From the NCBI RefSeq assembly GCF_019931755.1, contig NZ_CP082918.1, forward strand, positions 228,001 to 292,000: a stretch of DNA of 64,000 nucleotides. The letters are read 5' to 3'. Made by a program: the position numbers and the translations under genes. The notes beneath the pieces were generated by a model. The model was not told the DNA's origin. It saw nothing but the letters and a program-made list of their open reading frames with translations, and searched no databases. Positions 28,087 through 35,321 of this stretch are shown here, one piece after another. Position 1 is the stretch's first letter, and each line of letters starts with the position of its first letter. The stretch comes from Sutcliffiella horikoshii. GTDB taxonomy: Bacteria > Bacillota > Bacilli > Bacillales > Bacillaceae_I.

Positions 28087-28890
28087 ATGAGAGAGAATAG
28101 AAACTGGAGCATATTGTATATCATTTTCGCATTCGTTCTCTTTTTTCCTGTTCAGCTTTTGTTTGCAAAAAGCGTATCGTACGGTTGGCGGTGGGGAGAG
28201 ATCATCCCAACTTCTTTTTCAGAAAGAGGCTTTACCGTTCTGCTTAATGATTCGCGCTTTTATTCGGCAATTGGAATGACGCTTTTAATTGGGATTATTG
28301 TTATTCTCCTAAATCTATTAATTGCTGTACCTGCTGCAAGGGCACTGGCTTTTCACACGTTCAGGGGAAAATGGATCGTGGAAGTCGTGCTCCTTCTCCC
28401 AATCCTCATTCCTAGCCTTGCGGTGGCGATGGGAATTCATATCACGATGATACGACTAGGTTTGGCGGATCATTGGCTTGGTGTGGTGTTGGTTCACCTC
28501 ATCCCGACAGTACCTTATTCCATAAAAATTTTAAGATCTGGTTTTGAAAGACTGGGGCAGAAGTGGGAGGAACAAGCGAGTTCCCTTGGCGGCACAAAAG
28601 CGGCAATCCTCTACAGAATTTATTTGCCGCAATTATTGCCAAGCTTTCGAAGTATGGTGTTTTTGATTTTTGTTATTTCCCTTAGTCAATACGCACTAAC
28701 CTCCATCATCGGCGGTGGAAACGTTTTGACGTTGGCTATGCTATATTTTCCGTTCCTGTCGTCAGTGGACGAAGCAGTCATTGCCAGTTTTTCTATAGTG
28801 TTTGCGCTGCTTCCTATTTGTGTGATGATCGGGTTTGAGCTAGTGTTTCGACTGGTGATTCCTTATCAGAAAAGGGTGTTTTTAGATTGA
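28087..28890 (+). CDS. ABC transporter permease 2 (ynjC C-terminal-half-like)
   Basis: A 267-residue permease with about six helices and an EAA-like coupling loop near 160-180 (WEEQASSLGGTKAAILYRIY). It begins one base after permease 1 and its TGA overlaps the TTG start of the ATPase gene. It would form the second half of the membrane channel. Confidence 0.82.
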   Translation: MRENRNWSILYIIFAFVLFFPVQLLFAKSVSYGWRWGEIIPTSFSERGFTVLLNDSRFYSAIGMTLLIGIIVILLNLLIAVPAARALAFHTFRGKWIVEVVLLLPILIPSLAVAMGIHITMIRLGLADHWLGVVLVHLIPTVPYSIKILRSGFERLGQKWEEQASSLGGTKAAILYRIYLPQLLPSFRSMVFLIFVISLSQYALTSIIGGGNVLTLAMLYFPFLSSVDEAVIASFSIVFALLPICVMIGFELVFRLVIPYQKRVFLD

Positions 28891-29864
28891 ATGAAAAAAT
28901 AGTGATAGAAAAAGTATCGAAAAATTTTGGAGAGAAATGCATCATAAGTAATATGAATTTGACGATTGAGCAAGGAGAGACCATCAGTGTGGTCGGCCCT
29001 TCAGGAAGCGGCAAGTCGACACTATTGAAATGCCTTGCGGGACTGGAAGCCGTTTCAGCCGGAAGCATCAAAATAGGGGAAAAGGATATCACCTCCATGC
29101 AGGCCAATCAGCGTCCAATTGTCATGATGTTTCAACAGCCTCTTTTGTTTCCCCATATGACTGTCTTGGAAAATGTCATGATAGGTTTATCTTTTAAAAG
29201 AAAAGGGACAAAAGCCGAGCGAAAAGAGCAAGCTGCTAATTTTATCATGAAAGTTGGACTAGAGGGCTACGGAAAAAGCTATCCTTATGAACTTTCCGGC
29301 GGGCAGCAGCAAAGGGTGGCACTAGCCCGCGCATTGATTACGAACCCGCAACTGATATTGTTGGATGAGCCGTTTAGCAGCATCGATAATGAAAAAAGGG
29401 ACGAATTGAGATTATGGGTGAGAAATTTATTGAAAGAAGAAGGTATTGCCAGCCTTTTTGTCACCCATGATATAGAAGAAGCGATGCTGATGGGGGATAG
29501 GGTCGTGGTATTTGCCGAGCAAAAAGTCCAGCAGGTTGGCAAGCCGATGGACGTGTATGAAGAGCCGGCAACACCTTTTGTGGCAAAATTTTATTCAGAT
29601 GGCCTTTTAATTGGGAAGGATTCCTTTGTTCATTCACAAAAATTAATCTTAGATAAAGAACAGTCAGAGGACTGCTATCAATCCTATGCAGGTAAAGTAG
29701 TACAGAAAAAAGTAAAACACGGCAGTCTTTTTTATGATATTCAGATGGAATCCATCCATCAAAAGCTTACACTTCCTTCTGTGGAAAATTTAGCCCTATC
29801 CCAGCAAGTATGGGTAACGGTGAAAAAAGAACAGGATATAGTACATTTTAAAAATTCGTTATAA
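28887..29864 (+). CDS. ABC transporter ATP-binding protein (YnjD-like)
   Basis: A 325-residue ATPase: Walker A GPSGSGKST near 33-41, Q-loop MMFQQPLLFPH, signature LSGGQQQRVALARAL near 136, Walker B LILLDEPFSSID and the H-loop VTHDIEEA. Residues beyond about 240 form an extra C-terminal TOBE-like domain. Translation starts at TTG 28887, overlapping the previous stop; the ATG at 28891 is out of frame and closes after two codons. It powers the importer formed with the preceding two permeases. Confidence 0.85.
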   Translation: MNEKIVIEKVSKNFGEKCIISNMNLTIEQGETISVVGPSGSGKSTLLKCLAGLEAVSAGSIKIGEKDITSMQANQRPIVMMFQQPLLFPHMTVLENVMIGLSFKRKGTKAERKEQAANFIMKVGLEGYGKSYPYELSGGQQQRVALARALITNPQLILLDEPFSSIDNEKRDELRLWVRNLLKEEGIASLFVTHDIEEAMLMGDRVVVFAEQKVQQVGKPMDVYEEPATPFVAKFYSDGLLIGKDSFVHSQKLILDKEQSEDCYQSYAGKVVQKKVKHGSLFYDIQMESIHQKLTLPSVENLALSQQVWVTVKKEQDIVHFKNSL

Positions 29865-29877
29865 AAGGAAGGTTCTT

Positions 29878-30459
29878 ATGCTTGATACGCATGCCCGAAA
29901 ATATGTACAACCATTGATATCAAACACGGCAGAGCAATTGTTGAAGTTCGGATTGACACCAAACCAGGTCACTGTCATATCTTTTTGTATCGGTGTCTCA
30001 TCCGGAGCCTTTTTCTATTTTGGCCTGCCAATCATAGCAGTATTGGTTCTGTGGATTTCGGGCTTTCTTGATGCGGTCGATGGTACTATGGCCCGCAAAA
30101 CGAAGTCTTCTCCATGGGGAACGGTGATGGACGTCACGTTTGATCGACTGGTTGAGATCAGCGTCATCCTCGGTGTGGCATTTGTCTATCCCGAAATACA
30201 GTGGGCATTGTTATTGTTGAGCGTGTCCATTATTTTTTCCATTACGGTCTTTTTGACGGTCGGTGCGGTTTCTGAAAAGCAGGGGATGAAGTCCTTTTAC
30301 TATCAGGCCGGGCTTGCGGAAAGAACAGAAGGATTTATCTTGCTCTCACTCATGATGCTGCTGCCTCCATTTGTCCTATGGACCACCCTGATTTTCCTCG
30401 CAGTCGAAATAATCACCGGCCTCCAACGTTTCCTCGAAGCAAAAAGGATCTTGCAGTAG
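29878..30459 (+). CDS. CDP-alcohol phosphatidyltransferase family protein (YnjF-like)
   Basis: A 193-residue integral membrane enzyme with about five helices. The CDP-alcohol phosphotransferase signature is present as DGTMARKTKSSPWGTVMD followed by TFD, near 65-85, with the four catalytic/metal aspartates. The stretch between AR and G is seven residues rather than the common eight. Such enzymes join a CDP-linked lipid or alcohol to a hydroxyl acceptor. AAGGAAGG lies just upstream, 13 bases after the ATPase stop, so it belongs to the transporter operon. That linkage suggests the imported compound is, or becomes, the acceptor alcohol; this is inference. Confidence 0.8.
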   Translation: MLDTHARKYVQPLISNTAEQLLKFGLTPNQVTVISFCIGVSSGAFFYFGLPIIAVLVLWISGFLDAVDGTMARKTKSSPWGTVMDVTFDRLVEISVILGVAFVYPEIQWALLLLSVSIIFSITVFLTVGAVSEKQGMKSFYYQAGLAERTEGFILLSLMMLLPPFVLWTTLIFLAVEIITGLQRFLEAKRILQ

Positions 30460-30471
30460 CATAGATACCTT

Positions 30472-30573
30472 AGCTGTTGATTGGAGCAAAAGGCGTAGAC
30501 TCCTGCGGGGCAAAGCCGAGGAGGCTCAAGGTCGCCCCACGGAAAGCGAAGACTTTTGCGGAAATCAACAGCG
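30472..30573 (+). repeat. Palindromic intergenic repeat, copy 1 (short form)
   Basis: It begins GCTGTTGATTGGAGC and ends GCGGAAATCAACAGC, so the ends pair. It lacks about 30 internal bases present in the longer copies, having CAAAGCCGA where those carry the GAGTAGCG...GAGACCCC block. It lies between the phosphatidyltransferase gene and a bidirectional terminator. Confidence 0.8.
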
Positions 30574-30591
30574 GCTTCAGTGAGATTTTCT

Positions 30592-30646
30592 CACAAAAAA
30601 AGCTGGAAAGTTTCAGTGACAACACTGATTCTTTCCAGCTTTTTTC
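30592..30646. terminator. Bidirectional terminator between the ynj-like operon and the small lmo0937-type gene
   Basis: AGCTGGAAAG pairs with CTTTCCAGCT, with an inner TCAGTG/CACTGA stem. A-runs on the left and T-runs on the right let it act on both strands. Confidence 0.85.
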
Positions 30647-30660
30647 TATCTTTTATATAC

Positions 30661-30807
30661 CTAAGGCCTTCTACGGCCAGCGAATAAGTTAAAGACTAAA
30701 GCGATTAGTGCTAATACAAGAATAATGTGAATTAGGTTCCCTGCGATATCAAAAGAGAATCCAAGTAACCATAGAATAAGTAATACTGCAAAGATTGTCC
30801 ATAACAT
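30661..30807 (-). CDS. Small lmo0937-family membrane protein, 48 aa
   Basis: A 48-residue peptide starting MLWTIFAVLLILWLLG and ending with the basic FAGRRRP. Two hydrophobic segments (about 3-17 and 25-41) are linked by a short polar turn. AGGAGG lies nine bases before the ATG. It is a close paralog of the next gene and fits the lmo0937-type small membrane proteins seen in Bacillaceae and Listeria; function unknown. It may be read from the SigB promoter at 31109-31134, through a hairpin at 30851-30874. Confidence 0.82.
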   Translation of the reverse strand: MLWTIFAVLLILWLLGFSFDIAGNLIHIILVLALIALVFNLFAGRRRP

Positions 30808-30850
30808 AGTGATATGCCTCCTAAACATCTGACTTAGAATAGCTGTACTA

Positions 30851-30874
30851 TTGTTTTTCCCTTAGGAAAAACAA
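30851..30874. other. Perfect 10-bp inverted repeat between the paired small genes
   Basis: TTGTTTTTCC, CTTA, GGAAAAACAA. It could stop or slow transcription between the two small membrane-protein genes, or protect a transcript end. Confidence 0.55.
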
Positions 30875-30901
30875 CTAGTCGTAGAAATTTATGGATGTGT
30901 G

Positions 30902-31051
30902 TTACCTGACGCCACGTCTTCTTCCAAATAGGTTAAATACGATAGCTAACACTGCAAGAACTAAAAGAATGTGAATTAGTCCTCCGCCAATTTCCATTGC
31001 GAAACCAAGTAACCATAGAACTAAAAGTACAACAAATATTGTCCATAACAT
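30902..31051 (-). CDS. Small lmo0937-family membrane protein, 49 aa (paralog)
   Basis: A 49-residue peptide starting MLWTIFVVLLVLWLLG and ending FGRRRGVR, with the same two-helix plan as its downstream neighbour (about 65 percent identical by eye). AGGAGG lies eight bases before the ATG. A near-perfect SigB promoter lies about 60 bp upstream, placing it in the general stress regulon. Function unknown. Confidence 0.82.
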   Translation of the reverse strand: MLWTIFVVLLVLWLLGFAMEIGGGLIHILLVLAVLAIVFNLFGRRRGVR

Positions 31052-31108
31052 GTGATTTTCCTCCTAATATAGTTTTGGTATTTTTTTTCAACGTCTACAC
31101 AGAAGGTA

Positions 31109-31134
31109 ATTCCCTAGCGTGTAAAATGTTAAAC
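31109..31134 (-). promoter_or_regulatory. SigB promoter of the small lmo0937-type genes
   Basis: On the minus strand GTTTAA, 14 bp, GGGAAT: a perfect -35 and one mismatch in the -10 of the SigB consensus. Confidence 0.75.
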
Positions 31135-31209
31135 CAATAATTTTTTTATTTGTTTCAAGAGAAGTGGATTAGGACAAAAGTTGGAAAAAGAGAATGTACC
31201 AATAATTAG

Positions 31210-31234
31210 GTTTTAAATTATGTAGAAGTGGAAT
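31210..31234 (+). promoter_or_regulatory. Possible SigB promoter of csbD
   Basis: GTTTTA, 13 bp, TGGAAT: five of six and four of six matches to the SigB hexamers. csbD-type genes are SigB-dependent in B. subtilis, which is the main reason to accept this weak site. Confidence 0.4.
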
Positions 31235-31293
31235 GGAGTAACTAGTGACGAGCTATCAGATGTCACAAATTGAAGTGGGAGGTGATGTTGATT

Positions 31294-31482
31294 ATGAATC
31301 AGACAACCATGAAAGGTAAGTGGAACCAGATGAAAGGTGACGCCAAGAAGAAATGGGGAAATCTCACGGATGATGATCTTCAACAAATTGAGGGAGATCG
31401 TGATAAGCTGGTAGGCAAAATTCAGGAACGCCACGGGAAGTCAAAAGAAGAGGCGGAACGTGAAGTAGACGGTTGGATGTAG
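31294..31482 (+). CDS. CsbD-family general stress protein
   Basis: A 62-residue, highly charged protein with the CsbD pattern: MKGKWNQMKGDAKKKWGNLT at the start, then DDDLQQIEGDRDKLVGKIQERHG. GGGAGGTG lies upstream; ATG at 31294 is chosen, though in-frame ATGs at 31270 and 31285 cannot be excluded. In B. subtilis CsbD is SigB-dependent; the molecular role is unknown. A KGG-type stress gene follows 49 bp downstream. Confidence 0.8.
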   Translation: MNQTTMKGKWNQMKGDAKKKWGNLTDDDLQQIEGDRDKLVGKIQERHGKSKEEAEREVDGWM

Positions 31483-31531
31483 GTCAGTACTTAAGCATCT
31501 TTTAAAAATTACTTAAAGGAGAGGATTTAAG

Positions 31532-31798
31532 ATGGCTAACAACAATAACAATAACAGCAATAACAATAACAATAGTAATAACAGCAACAACTCTAACAAC
31601 AGCGGTTCTAACAGCTCCACAATGACTTACGAGGAGCGAGGTCGTAAGGGCGGAGAGAAGACTAAGCAGGAGCATGGTCAGGAGCATTTCGAGGAAATCG
31701 GCCAAAAAGGCGGTAACAAGACGCTGAATGAACACGGCAAAGAACACTTCGAAGAAATCGGCCAAAAAGGCGGAGGAAATAACTCGAACTCCAATTAA
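31532..31798 (+). CDS. KGG-repeat stress-induced protein with Asn/Ser-rich N-terminus
   Basis: An 88-residue hydrophilic protein. Residues 1-30 are almost entirely Asn and Ser; residues 31-82 contain the general-stress KGG motif three times (GRKGGEKTKQEHG, GQKGGNKTLNEHG, GQKGGGN) at about 19-20 residue spacing, as in GsiB-like proteins. The proteins are linked to desiccation or glucose-starvation stress, with no known catalytic role. AAGGAGAGG precedes the ATG. The low-complexity head is encoded by a run of AAC/AAT/AGC codons that may vary in length between strains. Confidence 0.82.
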   Translation: MANNNNNNSNNNNNSNNSNNSNNSGSNSSTMTYEERGRKGGEKTKQEHGQEHFEEIGQKGGNKTLNEHGKEHFEEIGQKGGGNNSNSN

Positions 31799-31883
31799 CA
31801 AGTGCCACAACCATAGATAAGAACCATAGGGCAGCCAGAAAAACAAAGGCTGCTCTTTATCTTTTAGAAAAAACGAGATTCTC

Positions 31884-32013
31884 AGCTGTGGATTGGAGCA
31901 AATGGCGAAGACTCCTGCGGGGGAGTAGCGACAATGTTGAGACCCCTGAAGCGTTGTGAGGAGGCTCAAGGTCGCCCCGCGGAAAGCGAGCCATTTGCGG
32001 AAAGTAACAGCGG
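31884..32013 (+). repeat. Palindromic intergenic repeat, copy 2
   Basis: It begins AGCTGTGGATTGGAGC, has the internal GACTCCTGCGGG, GAGACCCC, GAGGAGGCTC and GGAAAGCGA blocks, and ends AAAGTAACAGCGG. It lies 32 bp upstream of the SDR start and holds an open frame continuous with that gene, which should not be taken as its true start. Confidence 0.8.
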
Positions 32014-32045
32014 TGCAAAACATATCCCAAAAAGGAGTGGAGAAA

Positions 32046-32924
32046 ATGAGTGAAGAACGATTTGATTCCGTACAAACAGATGGCCAACCGTCACAAGAAC
32101 AAGGAAAACAACCTGGTGACGAAAATGAAATGGTACCAGAACCAATCTGCGATAACCCCAACTATAAGGGAAGCGGAAAACTAAAAGGGAAAAATGCCAT
32201 CATCACTGGCGGGGACAGCGGAATAGGCCGGGCAGTGGCTATTGCCTATGCTAAAGAAGGTGCCAACGTCAGCATTGTCTATCTGGATGAACATGAAGAC
32301 GCAAAAGAGACAAAACAAATCGTGGAACAATACGGCGGCAAATGTCTGTTATATTCTGGTGATATTGGTCAAAAAGATTTTTGTACAGATGTAGTAAAAC
32401 AGACAGCAGAAGAGCTGGGAGGTTTACATATTCTCGTGAACAATGCGGCTGAACAGCATGTGCAAGAGAAGATAGAGGATATTTCCGAAGAGCAGCTGCT
32501 GCGTACGTTCCAAACTAATATCTTTTCCTATTTTTATTTTATCCAGGCAGCAATGCCATATCTGGATAAAGGAAGCTCCATTATCAACACCGCTTCTGTG
32601 GTGGCCTATAAAGGAATGCCTGTATTAATGGACTATTCCGCAACAAAAGGGGCAATTGTAGCGTTGACGCGTTCCTTGTCAGAGAATATCGTGGGCAGTG
32701 GAATCCGGGTGAACGGGGTAGCACCTGGTCCAATTTGGACGCCGCTCATTCCGGCATCCTTTGAGGGAGAACAGGTGGAGGAATTCGGTACCAATTCTCC
32801 GATGGGACGTCCGGGTCAGCCGGCTGAATTGGCTCCGGCCTATGTTTATTTAGCATCAGAGGATTCCTCCTATGTTTCAGGACAAATGATCCATATTAAC
32901 GGCGGTACAGTCGTGAACGGATAA
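32046..32924 (+). CDS. Short-chain dehydrogenase/reductase, glucose-dehydrogenase-like
   Basis: A 292-residue SDR oxidoreductase with a 45-residue polar N-terminal extension, nucleotide-binding GGDSGIGRA near 55-63, NNAA near 132, and the catalytic Ser and YxxxK pair in INTASV and DYSATKGA (Tyr near 199). The C-terminus SGQMIHINGGTVVNG is typical. It groups by appearance with Bacillus YhxC/YhdF-type stress-linked SDRs; substrate unknown. AAGGAG lies nine bases before the chosen ATG. The frame is open 30 codons further upstream into the repeat element, which is not credible coding sequence. Confidence 0.85.
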   Translation: MSEERFDSVQTDGQPSQEQGKQPGDENEMVPEPICDNPNYKGSGKLKGKNAIITGGDSGIGRAVAIAYAKEGANVSIVYLDEHEDAKETKQIVEQYGGKCLLYSGDIGQKDFCTDVVKQTAEELGGLHILVNNAAEQHVQEKIEDISEEQLLRTFQTNIFSYFYFIQAAMPYLDKGSSIINTASVVAYKGMPVLMDYSATKGAIVALTRSLSENIVGSGIRVNGVAPGPIWTPLIPASFEGEQVEEFGTNSPMGRPGQPAELAPAYVYLASEDSSYVSGQMIHINGGTVVNG

Positions 32925-32939
32925 ATATAGTTAATTTTT

Positions 32940-32968
32940 TGGGGGCAGCTCGAGCTGTCCCTTTTTTC
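32940..32968 (+). terminator. Rho-independent terminator after the SDR gene
   Basis: GGGGCAGCTC pairs with GAGCTGTCCC (one G-U pair), followed by six T. Confidence 0.85.
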
Positions 32969-33035
32969 GTTGTTTATAAAATTATAAAATAATGGAATGC
33001 TGGAATAGTCTTCAGATTCATTCGTGTTCCTTGTG

Positions 33036-33267
33036 ATGAAGACCTTAGTGACGAGGAAAAAGGAAGAGAGAGGTCCTCATCGCCGTTATGAAGACCTTAG
33101 TGACGAGGAAAAAGGAGGAGAGAAGTCCTCATCACCGTGATGAAGACCTTAGTGACGAAGAAAAAGGAAGAGAGAGGTCCTCATTGCCATGATGAAGACC
33201 TTAGTGACGAGGAAAAAGGAGGAGAGAAGTCCTCATCACCAATATGAAGTCCTTGGTGACAATGAAA
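33036..33267. repeat. 52-bp tandem repeats, four full units plus a degenerate fifth
   Basis: Units starting ATGAAGACCTTAGTGACGA begin at 33036, 33088, 33140 and 33192; a fifth diverged unit begins at 33244. Units 1 and 3 share GGAAGAGAGAGGTCC, while units 2 and 4 share GGAGGAGAGAAGTCC, so the array seems to have grown by duplicating a 104-bp pair. Each unit can fold as a hairpin (GATGAAGACCT with AGGTCCTCATC). The period is not a multiple of three, so no protein is encoded. An IS element interrupts the fifth unit. Confidence 0.9.
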
Positions 33268-33428
33268 TGGTCTTCTGTCAAGAAAGTGGACAACTTTTTA
33301 GAGAGAATCTTCTTATGTTTTTCAATATTGGTACAGCTTTACTTTTTAAAAAAGCTATTTTCCTCGTATCTAGTTTGTATCTTGTATGAAAGATCCCAAA
33401 TAGAGAATTCTCAGTGTCCCGCAACTTG

Positions 33429-33533
33429 ACATGGAGCCTCTGCGGGTATGACCTCGAGCCACAAAGCCACCTGGGTAGGAACCAGTGGCTCGCCAGGTAG
33501 GCTATCCTACCCGCCCCTCCATGTAAAGTTGCT
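33429..33533. other. Highly structured palindrome inside the IS element
   Basis: Outer arms CAACTTGACATGGAG and CTCCATGTAAAGTTG pair with one mismatch. Within these, GCGGGTA pairs with TACCCGC, CGAGCCAC with GTGGCTCG and CACCTGG with CCAG-TG. Almost the whole 105 bp can fold. It lies between the left terminal repeat and the transposase stop, where IS3 elements normally have little extra DNA. Confidence 0.65.
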
Positions 33534-33548
33534 AAGTGGGGTTACTCT

Positions 33549-34391
33549 TTATGCAGCTTCTTTATCTAGTACTTGTTTTTTCGTATTGCTTCGTTCGTAT
33601 TCATTTGGTGATATATATCCTAGTTTAGAGTGACTTCTTCTTTCGTTATAAAAGCTCATAATATAGGTCCAAATTTCCTTCGTTGCTTCTTCTCGAGTTG
33701 CGAATTTTCTTCGATACACAAGCTCTTTTTTCAGAGTCGCAAAAAAGGACTCCATACATGCATTATCATAACAGTTTCCTTTTCGACTCATACTTATTTC
33801 CATGTTACATTCCTTCAAGCGTGCGATGTAATCACTGGAGGTATATTGGCTACCACGATCAGAATGGTGAATCAGGCCATAAGGAGGCTTTCTTTGATTT
33901 ATAGCTCTGTTTAACGCTTGTAAAGGAAGCTCCTTTGTCATGGTTTTGTTCAAACTCCAACCAACAATTTTTCTAGAAAACAGGTCCATTACTGTAGCCA
34001 AATACAACCATCCTTTTAACGTCCAAATGTATGTGATATCTGTTACCCACACTTGATTAGGCTTTTCTGGATTAAACTCGCGATTAAGTAGATTCGGATA
34101 AATTGGCTGATTATGGTTGGAATCTGTCGTAACCACAAAACGTTGTTCCGGTATAGCACAAAGCCCCATTTCACGCATATATCTTCCGACGGTTTTCTCT
34201 GAAATCAGAAACCCATCTTTATACAATTCTCTCGTAATTCTAGGACTCCCATAGACTTCTTTATTCTGAAAGAATAGACCACGAATTTTTGCCATCATCC
34301 ACGTTTTTCGTTTTTTTCTAGGGGACTCCTTTTTATTAATCCACTTGTAGTACCCACTCTTGGATACATTTAATACCGTGCACATCTTCAC
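33549..34391 (-). CDS. IS3-family transposase OrfB (DDE integrase domain)
   Basis: A 280-residue product from the first ATG, but in the element it is probably made as an OrfA-OrfB fusion by -1 frameshift. The HTH_21 region (about 40-90) is followed by an rve integrase core with WVTDITYI (first D), HSDRGSQYTS (second D) and the E in NACMESFFATLKKEL. In the fusion the frame runs on upstream of this ATG through a GGAHLHEKPEVIYRF-type sequence characteristic of the IS150 group. All catalytic residues are present. Confidence 0.88.
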   Translation of the reverse strand: MKMCTVLNVSKSGYYKWINKKESPRKKRKTWMMAKIRGLFFQNKEVYGSPRITRELYKDGFLISEKTVGRYMREMGLCAIPEQRFVVTTDSNHNQPIYPNLLNREFNPEKPNQVWVTDITYIWTLKGWLYLATVMDLFSRKIVGWSLNKTMTKELPLQALNRAINQRKPPYGLIHHSDRGSQYTSSDYIARLKECNMEISMSRKGNCYDNACMESFFATLKKELVYRRKFATREEATKEIWTYIMSFYNERRSHSKLGYISPNEYERSNTKKQVLDKEAA

Positions 34392-34432
34392 AATTCGAAA
34401 CTCTTTCCGATGTTGAAAAATAAATCGGTAAA

Positions 34433-34720
34433 TTACTTCTGGCTTTTCATGAAGATGTGCGCCGCCTTTTTTATGATTTCATTTTCCTCTTTCAATTCGT
34501 TTATTTGATCCAATAGTTCTTTTTCACGTTTTTTAAACTCGCTAGGAGTAATGTAACTCTCCCCAGCTTGCGTTTTCTTTCGATAAATGCTAACCCAACG
34601 TGATATGTTCTTTGGTGACAAGTCCATTTCTTTACTAATATCTGTTGCTTTATTTCCCTCTTCTACTACTAGCTTGGCAATGTATTCCTTGAATTCAGGG
34701 TCATATCTTTTACTCATCAT
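34433..34720 (-). CDS. IS3-family transposase OrfA (helix-turn-helix)
   Basis: A 95-residue DNA-binding protein: helix-turn-helix (about 10-50, DISKEMDLSPKNISRWVSIY) then a leucine-zipper-like coiled coil (about 62-90). Near its 3' end lies the slippery site A-AAA-AAG (34466-34472, minus strand) in the correct phase, which would shift ribosomes -1 into the orfB frame. OrfA alone usually regulates transposition by competing with the fusion protein. Confidence 0.85.
   Translation of the reverse strand: MMSKRYDPEFKEYIAKLVVEEGNKATDISKEMDLSPKNISRWVSIYRKKTQAGESYITPSEFKKREKELLDQINELKEENEIIKKAAHIFMKSQK
34466..34472 (-). other. Programmed -1 frameshift site A-AAA-AAG
   Basis: The heptamer is read ATA AAA AAG in the orfA frame and enters the orfB frame after slipping back one base. 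This is the standard signal in IS3-family elements. Confidence 0.8.
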
Positions 34721-34950
34721 GACACGCTCCGTTCCAGATACTTGTTTTTACAAGTCTCTCCAAACCGTGTCTACTTTATAGTCTAGACCCAGAAATCTCA
34801 TTGAAATGGTCAAAGATGGCCAAGTCCAATATTTCAACGAGAAATGTCCCAAGAGATTCAAATCTTACTTGGGATGTTTTTCTTCATTCTATAAAAGGAT
34901 TTCCTCGTATTATGTAGAAATTTAAGGGAAGGAAAGGAGTGGGGAAATCC

Positions 34951-35277
34951 ATGAGCCTGCAAACCTATATATATTTACTAAGATTGCCTGAAAGATTATA
35001 TGACCCGGATCATTGGACGGAAGAGGAAAAAACAATAGTATCTCGACATTTTTCCTACTTAAAAAAGAATGTGGACAGTGGAGTGGTGATTCTCGCGGGA
35101 AGAACCGAACAGACGGATGAAACCGGGTTTGGAATCGTCATATTCTTGGCAAGAAACGAAACCGAAGCAGAAAGGTTTATGAATAACGACCCAGCCGTAC
35201 AAAGCGAAATCATGACAGCAGAATTGTCCCCTTACCGACTGGCGTTAATGAATGAAAAGTTTTCTATAGGTGTTTAA
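34951..35277 (+). CDS. YciI-like domain protein
   Basis: A 108-residue ferredoxin-like alpha/beta protein resembling the YciI/YCII family. The visible pattern is a first strand (YIYLLRL), a helix ending in HFSYLKKNVDSG, the AGRTEQTDETGFGIVIF hairpin and ERFMNNDPAVQSEIMTAELSPY near the end. A histidine (HFSYL) and an aspartate (NDPAV) occupy the usual conserved positions. The reaction is unknown. ATG at 34951 has GGAGTGG upstream; a GTG at 34939 in frame is less likely. Confidence 0.72.
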   Translation: MSLQTYIYLLRLPERLYDPDHWTEEEKTIVSRHFSYLKKNVDSGVVILAGRTEQTDETGFGIVIFLARNETEAERFMNNDPAVQSEIMTAELSPYRLALMNEKFSIGV

Positions 35278-35279
35278 TA

Positions 35280-35312
35280 AAAAGACAGTGGCACGCGCTG
35301 TTCCACTGTCCT
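35280..35312 (-). terminator. Rho-independent terminator of bioB
   Basis: On the minus strand GACAGTGG pairs with CCACTGTC, followed by TTTTTATT. Confidence 0.75.
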
Positions 35313-35321
35313 GATTGGTGT

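Larger units (their letters stand above)
33268..34791 (-). mobile_element. IS3-family (IS150-group) insertion sequence, about 1.52 kb
   Basis: The ends are imperfect inverted repeats: the left reads TGGTCTTCTGTCAAGAAAGT then GGACA, the right (minus strand) TGGGTCTAGACTATAAAGTA then GACA. A 4-bp duplication GAAA flanks it (33264-33267 and 34792-34795). It carries orfA and orfB on the minus strand with an A6G frameshift site, plus about 280 bp of non-coding DNA at the left end that includes a long palindrome. Both ORFs look intact, so it may be active. Confidence 0.82.

Noticed and set aside
31956..32045. Thirty-residue N-terminal extension of the SDR
   Set aside because: It reads through repeat copy 2, and a good ribosome site precedes the ATG at 32046.
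31502..32161. Long minus-strand frame opposite the KGG and SDR genes
   Set aside because: It is antisense to two well-supported genes and a repeat element, with no ribosome site or recognisable domain.
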